DNA of 64,000 nt from Streptomyces sp. CB02056 (GTDB taxonomy: Bacteria; Actinomycetota; Actinomycetes; Streptomycetales; Streptomycetaceae), in the NCBI RefSeq assembly GCF_001905545.1, contig NZ_LIPD01000005.1, positions 184,540 through 248,539 of the forward strand. Direction: 5' to 3'. The first letter of the stretch is position 1, and the number at the start of each line of letters is the position of its first letter. Both the position numbers and the translations under genes were made by a program. The notes below the pieces were generated by a model. That model had not been told where the DNA came from. It saw only the letters and a program-made list of their open reading frames with translations, and did not search any database. Below are positions 51,101 through 58,800 of the stretch, in pieces.

Positions 51101-51416
51101 CGCCCGGCAGGTACTCGGCGAAGACCCGTGGCAGCCCGTCCAGGACGCGGACGTAGTGGCAGCCGCAGACGTGCGGGTGCAGGCCGAGCGACACCCAGGT
51201 CTCGGCCTCGCGGACGAACCGCTCCTGCTGCTCCGGCGTGCCGAACAGCTCGGGGCGCGGGCACTTCACCGCCAGGTCGACGCCCCACTCCAGGTGCCGC
51301 ACCCGGTAGACCACGCCCATGCCGCCCTCGGTGTGCACCCGCAGCACCCGGTACTGGTCGGCGACCACCTCGCCGACCGACCAGGGCGCCGGAACCCCGA
51401 CGGCCGGTCCGGACAC
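48117..51416 (-). CDS. Ser/Thr protein kinase with TPR-like region and WD40 propellers
   Basis: A 1099-residue protein from GTG 51416, starting one base past the upstream stop. Residues about 15-300 are a kinase: HTEGGMGVVYRVRH, LAVKCPRPE, VHQDVKPANVLL, VTDFGLAQ and YASPEQARR. HQD replaces HRD, but the catalytic Asp and Asn are kept. Residues about 310-390 have TPR-like helices. WD40 repeats fill about 440-720 and again about 800-1090, separated by a helical segment, each with GRCLR and D-G-x-[VA]-[RK]-[LV]-W patterns (GAVRLWEPDTGRCLR). The propellers probably recognise a protein or ligand and gate the kinase. Central gene of the signalling operon. Confidence 0.9.
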   Translation of the reverse strand: MSGPAVGVPAPWSVGEVVADQYRVLRVHTEGGMGVVYRVRHLEWGVDLAVKCPRPELFGTPEQQERFVREAETWVSLGLHPHVCGCHYVRVLDGLPRVFAEYLPGGSLREWIDDRRLYAGGPAESTARILRLAVETAWGLRHAHGRGLVHQDVKPANVLLDLDGTAKVTDFGLAQARATGGERVSGGGMTMAYASPEQARREPLDHRTDLYSFAVSVVEMFTGEVTWLMGPVVGEALASYRSGGGRGFTPGSTWRPEGDGPPPLPEPVAELLARCLRERPADRPASMAEVADELADIHHRLTGRAIDRGEPREAELRADELNNRAVSMLDLGRVPEAEAAFGAALAADPRHPEATYNSGLMHWRQGGLTDEDLLAALDAARADGGAARLGPLIDAVQRERGAVGPAAEPTTWTVPWYEYERWTDSPWDGGRTRRAAPDIEIRPTPDGRLALTACDGAVKLWEVATGRCLRELDELRHTVDLDAEARRAVGVGSDGLVRLFDLGDGRCLRVFTPYYRSGSTTVRSLRLLAEAGLVVGGTSDGTVLGWELTTGRARFILDGFSGGTVEATADGRLLVFDGPEGVVAVRDPAGAGEQTPLLERRYAHEPCCLSRDGRTVAAAVGDGLRVHGPGPDAEIAAGHGAGHRLALSPDGRLLAGGGLDGAVRLWEPDTGRCLRTFRGHRGHVDAVVFLADGRHLLSAGRDGTARRWPLPEPHPAAARLSRPRRHAELDDLSSRLAALVERAGREHAAGRCAAALDLLIRARALPGHERDPRVLTAWQELARDRRVTRTGLRAAWPARVLYDGAWGAPALAPDGRTVAVRVSGGIQLLAAETGERGPLIEGLSRVHGRLRFTGDGRTVLFAGGDGTLGSWSAATGARLSSARLALGAGTASFTADGRFVLARGADDGIRLFETATGACRQTLEGDHGRGPNLWGPALWLSPHGRTAVTAGPKHSIGLWDVPTGRRLREFHGHTATVTELLVDADRGLLLSGCGQDRAIRVWDLRTGACLRVLDDQPDGTGALRLSPDGRFVLSLGKDDGALRVWELGTGRCLRVLAGRPAGFSGVEPGPDGGSAVCVRGDGSVQLWCLDWELAVRRQS

Positions 51417-51417
51417 C

Positions 51418-52029
51418 TCAGGCGGCCCGGTACGGCGGCAGCGCGGCGAACGCCGGTGCCACCACGGCCGTCCGGCACACCGTCCGGGCCCAGGCCCGGG
51501 CCAGCGAGAGGGCGTGCCTCGGGAACATCGGGTCCCAGTCGGCGGCGTGGCTGCGCTCGTACGGCAGCTCCGGGTCGTACGGGTGGCCGCCGCTGTCCGT
51601 CCCCGCCGGGTCGAGCCTGAGGCGCACCATCGACTCGCGGACGCCGGTGACGCCCGACTCCTGGAACTGGCCGGTCAGCACGGCGGTGACGGTCGACCTG
51701 GCGAGCAGGAACGAGCCCCGGAACCGGAAGCCGGTGCGGGAGCCGGGCAGTCGTTCGGACACCAGGGTGTAGAGCGCCGGAACACCGCCCAGCGACACCG
51801 CCGCCGCCTCCAGCAGCGAGCCGCCGGCCGCGGCGTGGCCGCGCGCCAGGGTCACCCGCAGCGCCTCGATCCCGTCCAGCCAGACGGGGGCGGGCGGCAG
51901 CGCCTCGCGCACGCTCAGCACCACCACGTCGTTCCAGGTGTCCGGGACGAACCACCGGCCCTCGTCGAGCGGTTCGAGGCCGGCGGTGTCGAAGGCCAGC
52001 GGGAGCGGGAGCGGAGTTGATGGGGACAC
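51418..52029 (-). CDS. Conserved-looking hypothetical protein, first gene of the kinase operon
   Basis: A 203-residue protein from GTG 52029. No signal peptide or membrane helix. It alternates strands and helices (GRWFVPDTWNDVVVLSV, VTLARGHAAAGG, RGSFLLARSTVTAVLTGQF) in a pattern compatible with an alpha/beta sandwich of the DcrB/LpqN kind, but I do not recognise the family. Its stop is one base from the kinase start, so it is made with the WD40 kinase and may be its partner or substrate. The ribosome site for GTG 52029 is weak, so the start is uncertain. Confidence 0.65.
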   Translation of the reverse strand: MSPSTPLPLPLAFDTAGLEPLDEGRWFVPDTWNDVVVLSVREALPPAPVWLDGIEALRVTLARGHAAAGGSLLEAAAVSLGGVPALYTLVSERLPGSRTGFRFRGSFLLARSTVTAVLTGQFQESGVTGVRESMVRLRLDPAGTDSGGHPYDPELPYERSHAADWDPMFPRHALSLARAWARTVCRTAVVAPAFAALPPYRAA

Positions 52030-52260
52030 GATCGGAAGCTAACACGCGGCCCTGTCAACCGTCAGGCGTGCTCCGATTTCTGATACATCCTCAGATCCTC
52101 CCCGGTACGCGTTCGTGACAGTGGCCCGATCCGGCACCGGACCTGGGCGAACCGCCCGCGCGCGGCCCTCCACGACCTATGATGCGAGCGATCCGGTTCG
52201 ACACGTGTTGTCGCGTTGTCACGCCGTCGGGTACGTCGTGAACAAGCCAGGTGGGGGACG
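52030..52260. promoter_or_regulatory. Divergent promoter region, kinase operon / hydrolase-STAND operon
   Basis: A 231-base interval between divergent operons. On the plus strand TATGAT (52178-52183) is a good -10 candidate about 80 bases before ATG 52261, without an obvious -35. A relatively AT-rich patch near 52060-52100 would suit the minus-strand promoter. Shared control of both operons is possible. Confidence 0.4.
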
Positions 52261-53586
52261 ATGGTGGACATGTGGGAGGTGCTGGAGCCGGCCGTCGCCC
52301 GGGTCTGGCCGAGGGTGCCCGACAGCCTGTCCGAGGCCGAGCGCGAGCGCCTGGAGGCGGAGGTCCTGGTGGCGCTGCGCGCCCTGGAGAGCGCGCGCGG
52401 CGGTGTGCCGTCAGCCGGGACCGAAGGGGCCGACGGGGCCGATCCCGTCGAGGAGGCCGCCCAGGCGGTGGCCGCCGCCTTCGAGGCCTACCCGCCCCTG
52501 GGCGACCTCCTCGTCGCCGCGTTCGACGCGCTCGTCGAAGGCCAGGAGCGTTTCGGCCCGGACGCTCCCCCGCCCTCCTGGGGCACGGCGCTGCGCTCGC
52601 TGCTCGTCCCCGTCCTCTACGCCACCGACCGCGCGCCGGCCGGCGGGAGCGGCACCAGCGCGGCCTACGGCGGCGACCGCGGCCAACTGTCGTACGGGGA
52701 AGCCCTGGTGAACGTCCCCGACGACCACCGCATCGGCACCGTCGAGAAGCCCCGCTGGTGGCGGCTGCGGTTCCGCACCAACCCGGCCCGGGACACCCAG
52801 CTCGGCGACGTCAGCCCGCTCACCGCCGCCGGGTTCGCCGAGCGGGCCCATGGCCACCACCTCCCCGGGGACGGCGAAACCCCCCGATCGGCACTGGTGT
52901 TCGTCCACGGCTACAACGTCTCCTTCGCCGACGCCGCCGTCCGCGCCGCCCAGATCGCCTACGACCTGAACTTCACCGGCCTCCCCATGCTGTACAGCTG
53001 GCCGTCCAAGGCCTCCGTCACCGACTACGCGGCCGACGGCAACGCCGCCCGCCGGGCCGTCCCGTACTTCCAGGAGTTCCTGCGGCACGTGCTGACGGAC
53101 ACCGGCGTCGACGAACTGCACGTCGTCGCCCACAGCATGGGCAACCGGGTGGTCGTCGACGCGCTGGCCGACCTGGACACCACCGCGCTCCCCGAGGGCG
53201 CGGGCCGGCTCGGGCAGGTCGTCTTCACCGCGCCCGACGTCGACGCCGAGGTGTTCCGCCAGCTCGTGCCCCGGATCGTCAACCAGGCGCGCGGCTGCAC
53301 CCTCTACGTCTCCGCCAACGACCGCGCGCTCGCCGCCTCCCGCCTCCTCGCCGAACACCCCCGGGCGGGCCAGGCCGGCCCGGGCGTGGTGGTCGCGCCC
53401 GGCCTGGACACCGTCGACGTCTCCGAGCTCGACACCGGCCTGACGGGCCACTCCTACCCGGGCGACCACCGGTCCGTCCTCTCCGACCTGTACGGGCTGC
53501 TGCGCCACGGCCACCGGCCGTCCCAGCGCTACGGGCTGGCCCGGGTCCCGCACCCGGACGGCGCGTACTGGGCCTTCCAGCCGTAA
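52261..53586 (+). CDS. Alpha/beta hydrolase (DUF900-like)
   Basis: A 441-residue protein. Residues 1-120 are helical and acidic with no recognised domain. Residues about 125-420 are an alpha/beta hydrolase of the DUF900 group: LVPVLYATDR, ALVFVHGYNVSFADA, nucleophile in VVAHSMGNRVV (S292), acid in FTAPDVD and histidine in GHSYPGDHRSV. DUF900 hydrolases are often near secretion or conflict genes. ATG 52261 follows GGTGGGGGACG. First gene of a four-gene operon. It may be an esterase effector or act on the same lipid or peptide target as the lipase domain encoded at the end of the operon. Confidence 0.85.
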   Translation: MVDMWEVLEPAVARVWPRVPDSLSEAERERLEAEVLVALRALESARGGVPSAGTEGADGADPVEEAAQAVAAAFEAYPPLGDLLVAAFDALVEGQERFGPDAPPPSWGTALRSLLVPVLYATDRAPAGGSGTSAAYGGDRGQLSYGEALVNVPDDHRIGTVEKPRWWRLRFRTNPARDTQLGDVSPLTAAGFAERAHGHHLPGDGETPRSALVFVHGYNVSFADAAVRAAQIAYDLNFTGLPMLYSWPSKASVTDYAADGNAARRAVPYFQEFLRHVLTDTGVDELHVVAHSMGNRVVVDALADLDTTALPEGAGRLGQVVFTAPDVDAEVFRQLVPRIVNQARGCTLYVSANDRALAASRLLAEHPRAGQAGPGVVVAPGLDTVDVSELDTGLTGHSYPGDHRSVLSDLYGLLRHGHRPSQRYGLARVPHPDGAYWAFQP

Positions 53587-53636
53587 CGATCCTCGCAGCA
53601 CGACTTCCCCCTCTCCGACGAGCGAGCACACAGGGC

Positions 53637-54695
53637 ATGGTGACGACGAACCCCGCACCGCGAACGACCCACTTCCTGGACAGCTACCCCTTCCGGTGGA
53701 CCGACCCCGGCGCCGTCGAACTCCGCGACCTGCTCGCCTCCGTCCACTTCCGGGTCAACCCGGTGCTGGAGCTGGCCCAGCAGGCGGGCATCGCCCCGGC
53801 CGAGGTCAACTGGGACCAGCCGATGTCCCTCGTCTGGTTCGACCTCATCACCGTCGCCCGGAAACAGGAGAAGCTCCGCCCCCTGCTCGACCGGATCGCC
53901 GCGGGCCCCGACCAGGCACTCGCCGCCCGCATCCGCGAACTGCTCGCCGCCCGGCCCGTACTCCCCGCCCCCGAACCGGAGCTTCCGGCGGGCACCTGGG
54001 CCGCCTTCCGGGACCCGGACGAGCTGGAACGCCAGATCTTCCGCGCCTCCGGGTTCCAGGACGTCGCGTTCCTGCGCCGCGGCGCCGAACTCGCCACCGC
54101 CGTCTGCCGCCTGCTGGTCACCCACGCCGACGGCCAGTCCTGCTACGGCACCGCCTTCCGGATCGGGCCCGACCTCCTGCTGACCAACCACCACGTCCTG
54201 TACTCCGACGGCCGGCCCGCCGAGGCGGTCGAGGCCTGGTTCGGCTACGAGCAGGACCTCGACGGGCGGGAGCTCAGGTACCGCACCGTCCGCTGCGACC
54301 CCGCCACCGCCGTCGGCCGGCCCGAGGGCGACTGGGCCGTGGTCCGCGCCGCCGAGCCCCTGCCCGAGGACGCCCTGGTGGTGCCGATCCCCGACCGGGC
54401 CACCGTCGCCGAGGGCGACCGGGTCTGCATCATCCAGCACCCGCACGGCCTGGTGAAGAAGCTCGCCGCCCGGCACAACGTCGTCCGGCACGTGGACGAG
54501 CAGGTCGTGCAGTACTGGACGGACACCGAGTACGGCTCCTCCGGCGCCCCCGTCTTCGACGAGCGCTGGCGGCTGGTCGCCCTGCACCGGGGCCACGTCC
54601 GCATCGGGCAGCGGCTCAGCGCCTCGGAGTTCCGCAACGAGGGCCTCCGGGTCGAGCGGGTGGCCGAGGGCCTGGCCGCCGCCGGGGTGAGGTGA
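53637..54695 (+). CDS. Trypsin-like serine protease with N-terminal effector-associated-type domain
   Basis: A 352-residue protein. Residues about 25-95 form a small helical domain (ELRDLLASVHFRVNPVLELA, WFDLITVARKQEKLRPLLDRI) like the effector-associated domains (EADs) of NTPase-centred conflict systems. Residues about 155-345 are a trypsin fold with an intact triad: H186 (TNHHVLY), D232 (EGDWAVVRA) and S302 (YGSSGAPVF). No signal peptide, so it acts in the cytosol. EADs are thought to recruit effectors to STAND proteins by like-with-like contacts; the next gene has a similar domain. The protease is the probable effector or activator in this operon. Confidence 0.85.
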   Translation: MVTTNPAPRTTHFLDSYPFRWTDPGAVELRDLLASVHFRVNPVLELAQQAGIAPAEVNWDQPMSLVWFDLITVARKQEKLRPLLDRIAAGPDQALAARIRELLAARPVLPAPEPELPAGTWAAFRDPDELERQIFRASGFQDVAFLRRGAELATAVCRLLVTHADGQSCYGTAFRIGPDLLLTNHHVLYSDGRPAEAVEAWFGYEQDLDGRELRYRTVRCDPATAVGRPEGDWAVVRAAEPLPEDALVVPIPDRATVAEGDRVCIIQHPHGLVKKLAARHNVVRHVDEQVVQYWTDTEYGSSGAPVFDERWRLVALHRGHVRIGQRLSASEFRNEGLRVERVAEGLAAAGVR

Positions 54696-54699
54696 GCCG

Positions 54700-55809
54700 G
54701 TGGCACTGCTGGACCTGCACGCGTTCCCGAACGAGGACCCCAGAGCCGCGGAACTGCTCAGGGCCCTCATGTACACGTACGGCCTCCCGCAGCCGGCCCG
54801 GCAGGTCGTCGCCCGCGCCGGCATCGCCGAGGCCGAGATCGCCTGGCAGGGGGCGATGCTCGACGTCTGGCCGGACATCGTCGAGAAGGCCGCGGCGACC
54901 GGACGGCTGCGCAGGCTCGTCGAGGTCGTCGCCGAGGACCCGAACTCCCGGGCCGCCTCACCGGTGTTCGCGTACCTGCTCGCCGAGCAGCGCACCTCGC
55001 GACCCGCCGAACAGACCACCGACCCGTTCGGCCACGGGCTGATCAACGACCGGCAGCGCGCCTTCTTCGACCGGACGTCCCTCCGCTCCCGGCTGCGGGA
55101 GATGGTCCTCGACCGCGGCCACCGCGTGCTCACCGTCGAAGGCGGTCCGCGGACCGGCCGGACCTTCACCTGGTTCCTCATCCACCACGTGCTCGCGAGC
55201 CAGGGGATCCACCCCTGCCGGATCCGGATGAGCGAGTACACCGAGCCGGTCCGGGTGGCCGAACTCACCGGCTTCCTCAACGACGAGTTCCGGGAGTGGA
55301 GCGTGCGGATCGACCACCACTCCTCCGAGGACCAGCAGGCCGACCGGCTGGTCAGCCAGCTCAGGGGCCGGATGCGGGAGGAGCGGCGGTCCGTCCCGGC
55401 GCAGCCCCGGCACTGGCTCGTCTTCGACGACTCGGAGTCCGTCCGCTTCACCGAACCCGCCCTGCGCGCCGTCGTCCGGCTGGTGCAGGCGGTGGTCGAG
55501 GAGGAGATGGCGGACCGGCTGCGGATCGTGCTGCTCGCCTACGACGGCTGGCTGCCGCCGGACGTCGAGGGGTACACCGCCCGGGAACAGCTGGGCCCGA
55601 TCGGCATCGAGGACCTCCACGACTTCTTCCGGACGGTCGCGGCGGAAGCCGGCCGCCCGATCGACGCCGACACGGCCCGCGGCCTCGCCGCCAAGGTGCT
55701 GAGCGAGACCGGCCACGACGGCTGCCTCCCCGACGGCCCGCTCCCCCTGACCACCGCGATCCAGCACACGGCCGCCGGCCTCGGCCGAAGCCTCTACCAG
55801 GGATGTTGA
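54700..55809 (+). CDS. EAD-type domain plus degenerate P-loop protein
   Basis: A 369-residue protein from GTG 54700, four bases after the protease stop. Residues about 15-85 are a helical effector-associated-type domain (ELLRALMYTYGLPQPARQVV, GRLRRLVEVVAED). Residues about 110-360 look like a P-loop NTPase: the Walker A position reads EGGPRTGRTFT, with Arg in place of the usual Lys, and WLVFDDSE is the Walker B candidate. The Arg substitution suggests weak or no ATP hydrolysis, so an adaptor role is likely. It overlaps the next gene by seven bases. Confidence 0.75.
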   Translation: MALLDLHAFPNEDPRAAELLRALMYTYGLPQPARQVVARAGIAEAEIAWQGAMLDVWPDIVEKAAATGRLRRLVEVVAEDPNSRAASPVFAYLLAEQRTSRPAEQTTDPFGHGLINDRQRAFFDRTSLRSRLREMVLDRGHRVLTVEGGPRTGRTFTWFLIHHVLASQGIHPCRIRMSEYTEPVRVAELTGFLNDEFREWSVRIDHHSSEDQQADRLVSQLRGRMREERRSVPAQPRHWLVFDDSESVRFTEPALRAVVRLVQAVVEEEMADRLRIVLLAYDGWLPPDVEGYTAREQLGPIGIEDLHDFFRTVAAEAGRPIDADTARGLAAKVLSETGHDGCLPDGPLPLTTAIQHTAAGLGRSLYQGC

Positions 55810-58800
55810 CGACGGTGACCGAGACCCTCGCCCCGATGCCCGACGCCGTCTACCGTGAACGGACCGTCCTGCTGGGCGCGTTCACCGCCGAGAGCCTGGC
55901 GGCGACCACCCCGGGCGCGGACGCGGCCGAACCCGGCGCGCTCCTGCGGGACTTCCTCACCCAGGACTGCGAACGGGTCACCACCCGGGACGGCCGCCGC
56001 TGGCGGCTCACCCCCGAGGTCCGCAGCCACACCATCGAGACCCTGGGCCGCCCGGAACGCCTGCTGGCCACCCTCGCCACCGCACCCCGTACGGAGGGCG
56101 ACGCCGCACGCGACTGGGCCGAACGGTTCCTCGCCGCGCGGAACCCTCCGCTGGAGGCACAGGACTTCGACGAACTGTACGCGGCCCTCACCGTGGTCGG
56201 CTGGTTCCGCGACGCCCCCCGCGCCCGGGCCGCCCTCGCCGACCACGGACTCGACCTGCCGTCCGGCGACGAGGTGCAGCACCACCTCAAGCGGGCCCGG
56301 CTGCTGCAGCCGCTCCAAGCCCTCGCCGACGAGAGCTTCACCGGGCGGGAGGACGAACTCGGCACGCTGACCGACTACGTCGACGCCAAGAACGGCTACT
56401 CCCCCTGGCTCCTGGTGCACGGGCCGGGCGGCGTCGGCAAGTCCACCCTGCTGTCGCGCTTCCTCCTGGACCGCGCCGGAGCGGAGTCGGTCGCCCACGT
56501 CTACCTGACCTTCGAGCGTCCCGAGCTGGCGCCGGAACGCCCGCTCACCGTCCTGGCCGAAGCCGTCCGCCAGGTCGCCCTGCTGGCACCGGCCATGCGC
56601 GAGCGGGCCGACACCCTGGAGCACTCCCTCCGCCGCACCGTCGCCGCCGACCTCCGATCGGAGCGGGACCGCAGCTCCTCCTCCGGGCGCCGGACCTCAC
56701 GCCGCCACGACACCGACGTGCTGCTCCACCGGGTCGGCACCTTCCTGGCGGCCTTCGGGACCGACCACGGCGGCCGGGCGCCGCTGCTCGTCCTCGACAC
56801 CTTCGAGCGGGTCCAGCGTCGCGGCCAGTACGCCCAGCGCCGCCTGCTACAGGCCCTGGACGACCTGCGGTGGAGCTGCCCGAACCTGCGCGTCATCGCC
56901 GCCGGCCGCGCGCCCGTCGACGACCCCCGCTTCCGTTCCCTCCCGCTGGAAGGCTTCGACCCGCCGACGGCCCGCCGATACCTGCGCCGCCAGGTCGCCG
57001 AACTCGCCGGGCGCACCGACGAGGACCTCGACCTGGTCACCGACACCGTCGGCCGGAGCCCGCTCAACCTCAAGCTGGCCGCCGCCCTGCTCCGCCGCGA
57101 GGCCGACGCCCTGCGGGACCCGGCGCTGCACGACCAGCTCCGGCGGAAACTGGAGGCCGAGACCGTCCAGGGCGTGCTGTACCGGCGCATCCTCGACCAC
57201 CTGGAGGACCCGGACCTGCGCCGCATCGCCAGCCCCGGCCTGATCGTCCGGAAGGTCACGCCGGAGGTCATCCGCCACGTCCTGGCCGAACCGTGCGGGC
57301 TCGGCGCCGTGGACGAGGAGCGCGCGTGGGGCCTGTTCCACCGCTTCCGGGACGAGGTCTCCCTCGTCGAGGAGGTACCGGGGCAGGACGCGGTCCTCCA
57401 CCGGGCCGACGTGCGCGCCGTCATGCTGCCACTGCTCCGCCGCGACCACGCCGGGGTCGTGGAGCTGATCCACCGGCGGGCGGCCGCCCACTACGAGGAC
57501 GCCGGCGACCGGGTCGAGGAGCTGTACCACCGGCTCGCCCTCGGCGAACCGACCGCGACCCTGGACGCCCGGTGGGAGGAGGAGGCGGGCCGGCTGCTGG
57601 AGCCGGCCAACGACGAGCTGCCGCCCTGTTCGCAGGTCTACCTCGCCGAGCGGATGGGGAACATCGCCCCTGCGGAACTCCGGGCGCAGGCCGACGACCT
57701 GACCTGGCTCCGGCAGGCGGTGCGGGCCGGAGACCAGCTCCTCGTGGACGACCGCCCGGAGGAGGTGTTGGCACTCCTCCGGGAACGACCTCACATCCGG
57801 TCCTCCGGCTTGCGCATCAGGGCCCTTGCCATCCTGCACCGCTGGGACGAGGTGGACGCCTTGTCAGACGACATCCTCGCCGCCGACCCCACTCCGGTCA
57901 CCGCAGCAGCGGTACTCACGCTGCGTGCCCACAGTGCCATGAGTCGTGGAGACTTCAGCTCGGCCCATGATCTACTCAACCAGGCCCTGCGGGCGGCAGA
58001 CGTCATTCAGAACACAATGATCACTCTCGGGATCATTGTGACCCACCTGCGTCTGCACAGGGATGGCGGTTCCCTCGACTCACTTGACGCCCGGCAGCTG
58101 CGCGTCCGCGCACTCGCGCTCGTCGACGACCTGAACCTGCACGACGTCGCTCAGGATCCTGAACTCATCCGGCTCATTGCCGCCGAAGTCGGTGACGAAG
58201 CGCCCGAGTTGATCGCTCTCACCGCCCGGCAGTCCGGCGTCGGCCTATCCGACGGCGGCGACGCCGCCCTGCTCGAATCCCTCACCCCGGAGGAGCTCCA
58301 GGACTTCACCCGGGCCACCGGCGTCAACGTCTCAATCCCCACGGACGACGCCGACACCGAACCCTCGGGCCCCGCACTCACCAGCGTGGACTTCGGCGAT
58401 GCCATCAACACCTACCTCGGCGCGGGAGGCAAGCACGCCGAGGCCCTGAACAACGCCGTGGTGGAGAACCTCCGGCACGAGGTGGACTTCGCCGCTCCCT
58501 CCGCCCCCGCCCGCGACACCACCCACGACGCCGTCGTCCTCCTCCCCGGCCACATGGGCAGTTCGCTCCTCGACACCGAGACCGGCCGGCACGTCTGGGG
58601 CGACCTCAGACCCACCACCCTCCTCCGGCTGAGCCTCACCGACGACTCCTCGCTGCGCCTCACCCCCGACGAGCGGGCGGGCCGGACCGGCCGCCTGCGC
58701 CCCGACGGCCTGCTGCGCGCCCCGGCCTGGCTCTCGGCGCTCGGCGGCCTGGAGACCTACCAGCCCCTGCTGGACGCCCTGCACGCCACCGTCCTCCACG

